Assembly (NCBI GenBank): GCA_913058265.1
Contig: CAJXPQ010000007.1
Span: forward strand, 1-64,000
DNA length: 64,000 nucleotides
Direction of reading: 5' to 3'
Source: an uncultured Oligoflexia bacterium
GTDB lineage: Bacteria > Bdellovibrionota > Bacteriovoracia > Bacteriovoracales > Bacteriovoracaceae
Made by a program: the position numbers and the translations under genes. The first letter of the stretch is position 1. Each line of letters begins with the position of its first letter. The notes beneath the pieces are model-generated. The model saw nothing but the letters and a program-made list of their open reading frames with translations, had not been told where the DNA came from and searched no databases. Below, one piece after another: positions 62,353 to 64,000 of the stretch.

Positions 62353-64000
62353 ATGAAATTTAGAGCTGAGTCAATAAATCAATACAATGAATTTTATACA
62401 GAGAGTATGGAACAAACCGAAAGCTATTGGGCCAAACGTGCAGAAACTTTTGAGTGGTTTAAACAATGGGATGAAGTTGTCTCAGGAAACTTTAATGACC
62501 TAAATGTTAAGTGGTTTGATGGTGGTCAGACTAATATAACAATTAATGCACTTGATAGGCATGCCAAGAATACTCCTGATAAGCTTGCCATAATTTGGGA
62601 GTCGAATGACCCTAATGAAGAAGAAATTTACTTCACTTATTCACAGCTCTTAAAAAAAGTTAATCAATTCTCCAATGTTCTAAAGAACCAAGGAGTTAGA
62701 AAAGGTGACAGGGTTTGCTTTTATATGTCCATGGTTCCCGAGCTATTAATAGGCGTGCTAGCAACAGCTCGAATTGGTGCTGTCCACTCTGTTGTCTTTG
62801 GCGGTTTCTCTGCTAAGGCACTTGCAGGGCGAATAAATGACTGCGATGCTAAGATTGTCATTACAAATGATGAAGCTTATAGAGGAGATAAAATTATTCC
62901 TCTAAAAAATATAACTGATAATGCCCTAGAAGATACTCCTTGTGTAAAAACGGTTCTATGTCTTGAAAGAACTAAAGGAAAAGTTTCAATGCAAGCCGGA
63001 CGTGATCAATGGCTAAATGAACTCCTAGCGAATGCTTCAACTGAGTGCGAACCAGAAGTTATGAACTCAGAAGATCCGCTATTTATCCTTTATACTTCAG
63101 GATCAACAGGTCAACCAAAAGGACTACAACACACAACTGCTGGCTATATGATGTGGGCAAGTGAGACTTACAAGAATGTTTTTCAAACAGATGATGATGA
63201 TATTTTCTGGTGTTCGGCCGATATTGGATGGATAACAGGACATTCCTACATCTCCTATGGACCACTCCTAAACGGTTCAACTCAAGTCATGTTTGAAGGT
63301 GTACCAACCTGGCCAGATGCGGGAAGATTTTGGAAAACTATTGATAAGTATAAAGTCACACATTTCTATACTGCTCCTACTGCCATTCGTGCACTTGAAG
63401 CCTGTGAAGCAAAATTTGTGGAGGAAGCCAACCTATCAAGCTTAAAAGTGTTAGGTACTGTTGGTGAACCTATTAATGAAGAGGCTTGGAATTGGTATAA
63501 CGAAAAAGTAGGGAAGAAAAACTGCCCAATAGTTGATACTTGGTGGCAAACCGAAACAGGTGGCATCATGGTTTCAACTCTTGCTGGGGTCACTCCAGTC
63601 ATCCCCTGTCATGCTACTCTTCCACTTCCTGGCGTGGAGTTAATGCTTGTAGACACAGATGGAAAAGAGATCTCAGGAAACCCTGCAGAAGGAAATCTCT
63701 GTGTTAAAAGACCTTGGCCTGGTATAGCAAGAACCATTTATGGGGACCACGAAAGATATCGCCAAACTTACTTCTCAACATACCCAGGATATTATTTTAC
63801 TGGAGATGGTGCTAAACGTGATGAAAATGGAAATTATAGGATTACTGGACGCGTAGATGATGTTGTTAATGTTGCAGGTCACAGGATAGGAACTGCGGAA
63901 GTCGAGGATGCAGTTAATGAACATAAAGAAATTGTAGAATCTGCAGTCATTGGGATCCCTCATGATATTAAAGGCGAAACACTAATGGCCTTTGCTATAC
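62353..64000 (+). CDS. acs: Acetyl-CoA synthetase (runs off the window)
   Basis: 549 codons are visible, with the 3' end beyond the window. GGAGG lies 5 nt before the ATG at 62353. N-terminal ACAS domain (FYTESMEQTESYWAKRAETF), the adenylation P-loop YTSGSTGQPKGLQHTT, the acyl-pocket blocks CSADIGWITGHSYISYGPLL and FEGVPTWPD, DTWWQTETGG and TGDGAKRDENGNYRITGRVD. AGHRIGTAEVED is the hinge region. Converts acetate, CoA and ATP to acetyl-CoA; feeds acetate into central metabolism. Confidence 0.96.
   Translation, partial: MKFRAESINQYNEFYTESMEQTESYWAKRAETFEWFKQWDEVVSGNFNDLNVKWFDGGQTNITINALDRHAKNTPDKLAIIWESNDPNEEEIYFTYSQLLKKVNQFSNVLKNQGVRKGDRVCFYMSMVPELLIGVLATARIGAVHSVVFGGFSAKALAGRINDCDAKIVITNDEAYRGDKIIPLKNITDNALEDTPCVKTVLCLERTKGKVSMQAGRDQWLNELLANASTECEPEVMNSEDPLFILYTSGSTGQPKGLQHTTAGYMMWASETYKNVFQTDDDDIFWCSADIGWITGHSYISYGPLLNGSTQVMFEGVPTWPDAGRFWKTIDKYKVTHFYTAPTAIRALEACEAKFVEEANLSSLKVLGTVGEPINEEAWNWYNEKVGKKNCPIVDTWWQTETGGIMVSTLAGVTPVIPCHATLPLPGVELMLVDTDGKEISGNPAEGNLCVKRPWPGIARTIYGDHERYRQTYFSTYPGYYFTGDGAKRDENGNYRITGRVDDVVNVAGHRIGTAEVEDAVNEHKEIVESAVIGIPHDIKGETLMAFAI

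Noticed and set aside
1-64000. CRISPR array or phage genome
   Set aside because: No regularly spaced short repeats and no capsid, tail, terminase or portal genes were seen.

Overview
The window reads as AT-rich chromosome of a Gram-negative predatory or marine bacterium of the Bdellovibrionota, most likely a Bacteriovorax/Halobacteriovorax relative. This is an inference from many SC-lipobox lipoproteins, small outer-membrane beta-barrel proteins, several soluble or membrane histidine kinases, a MotA/MotB set without other flagellar genes, and the overall gene style. No rRNA gene, complete tRNA gene or CRISPR array was seen.

Layout. (1) 0-3 kb: a frameshifted small gene, a TPR lipoprotein next to a barrel-like protein that lacks a signal peptide, and the C-terminal remnant of a serine recombinase. 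(2) 3.1-13.4 kb: a cassette-like stretch. Five same-direction copies plus one partial copy of a ~95-135 bp composite repeat separate unrelated single genes or small operons. Each full copy has a 5' box that looks like a tRNA 3' end, usually a terminator hairpin, and a conserved 3' box. The cargo is a beta-propeller lipoprotein, a lone DDE transposase, an H-NOX/hybrid-kinase pair, a block with a broken P-loop kinase, a coiled-coil membrane protein and an amidohydrolase, and a DUF3050 gene. This is the best candidate here for an undescribed system. (3) 13.7-26.5 kb: an AraC regulator with a PEBP protein, an aminotransferase, a ChrA transporter, and many decayed genes and transposase remnants. 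(4) 26.7-36.2 kb: lipoproteins, a 1221-residue NHL/Ig-like lipoprotein, and a tightly packed five-gene operon made of a PEGA/TPR lipoprotein, MotA, MotB, a protein with a periplasmic domain, one membrane segment and a FliG-like cytoplasmic part, and an outer-membrane protein. This operon looks like a non-flagellar, envelope-spanning ion-driven motor. (5) 36.4-45 kb: a His-rich periplasmic protein, an RNase D-like exonuclease, a dead JmjC/cupin gene, GST, a DEAD-box helicase, a PAS kinase with a response regulator, and a YceI-like protein. (6) 45-64 kb: mostly intact conserved genes: a METTL25-like methyltransferase, an L,D-transpeptidase-like lipoprotein, an ABC1 kinase, aspartate aminotransferase, an endo/exonuclease-family protein, a desaturase, TldD/TldE, a LOG-family protein, a histidine kinase, leuS, an outer-membrane protein and acs (cut by the window edge).

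About ten reading frames between 0 and 45 kb carry a single frameshift or in-frame stop, while the long conserved genes are clean. Decay of accessory genes explains this best, but sequencing error in homopolymer runs cannot be excluded for some. One case, the JmjC gene, shows an exact 8-bp tandem duplication that explains its frameshift. Coordinates and motifs were read by eye; no database search or folding program was run.
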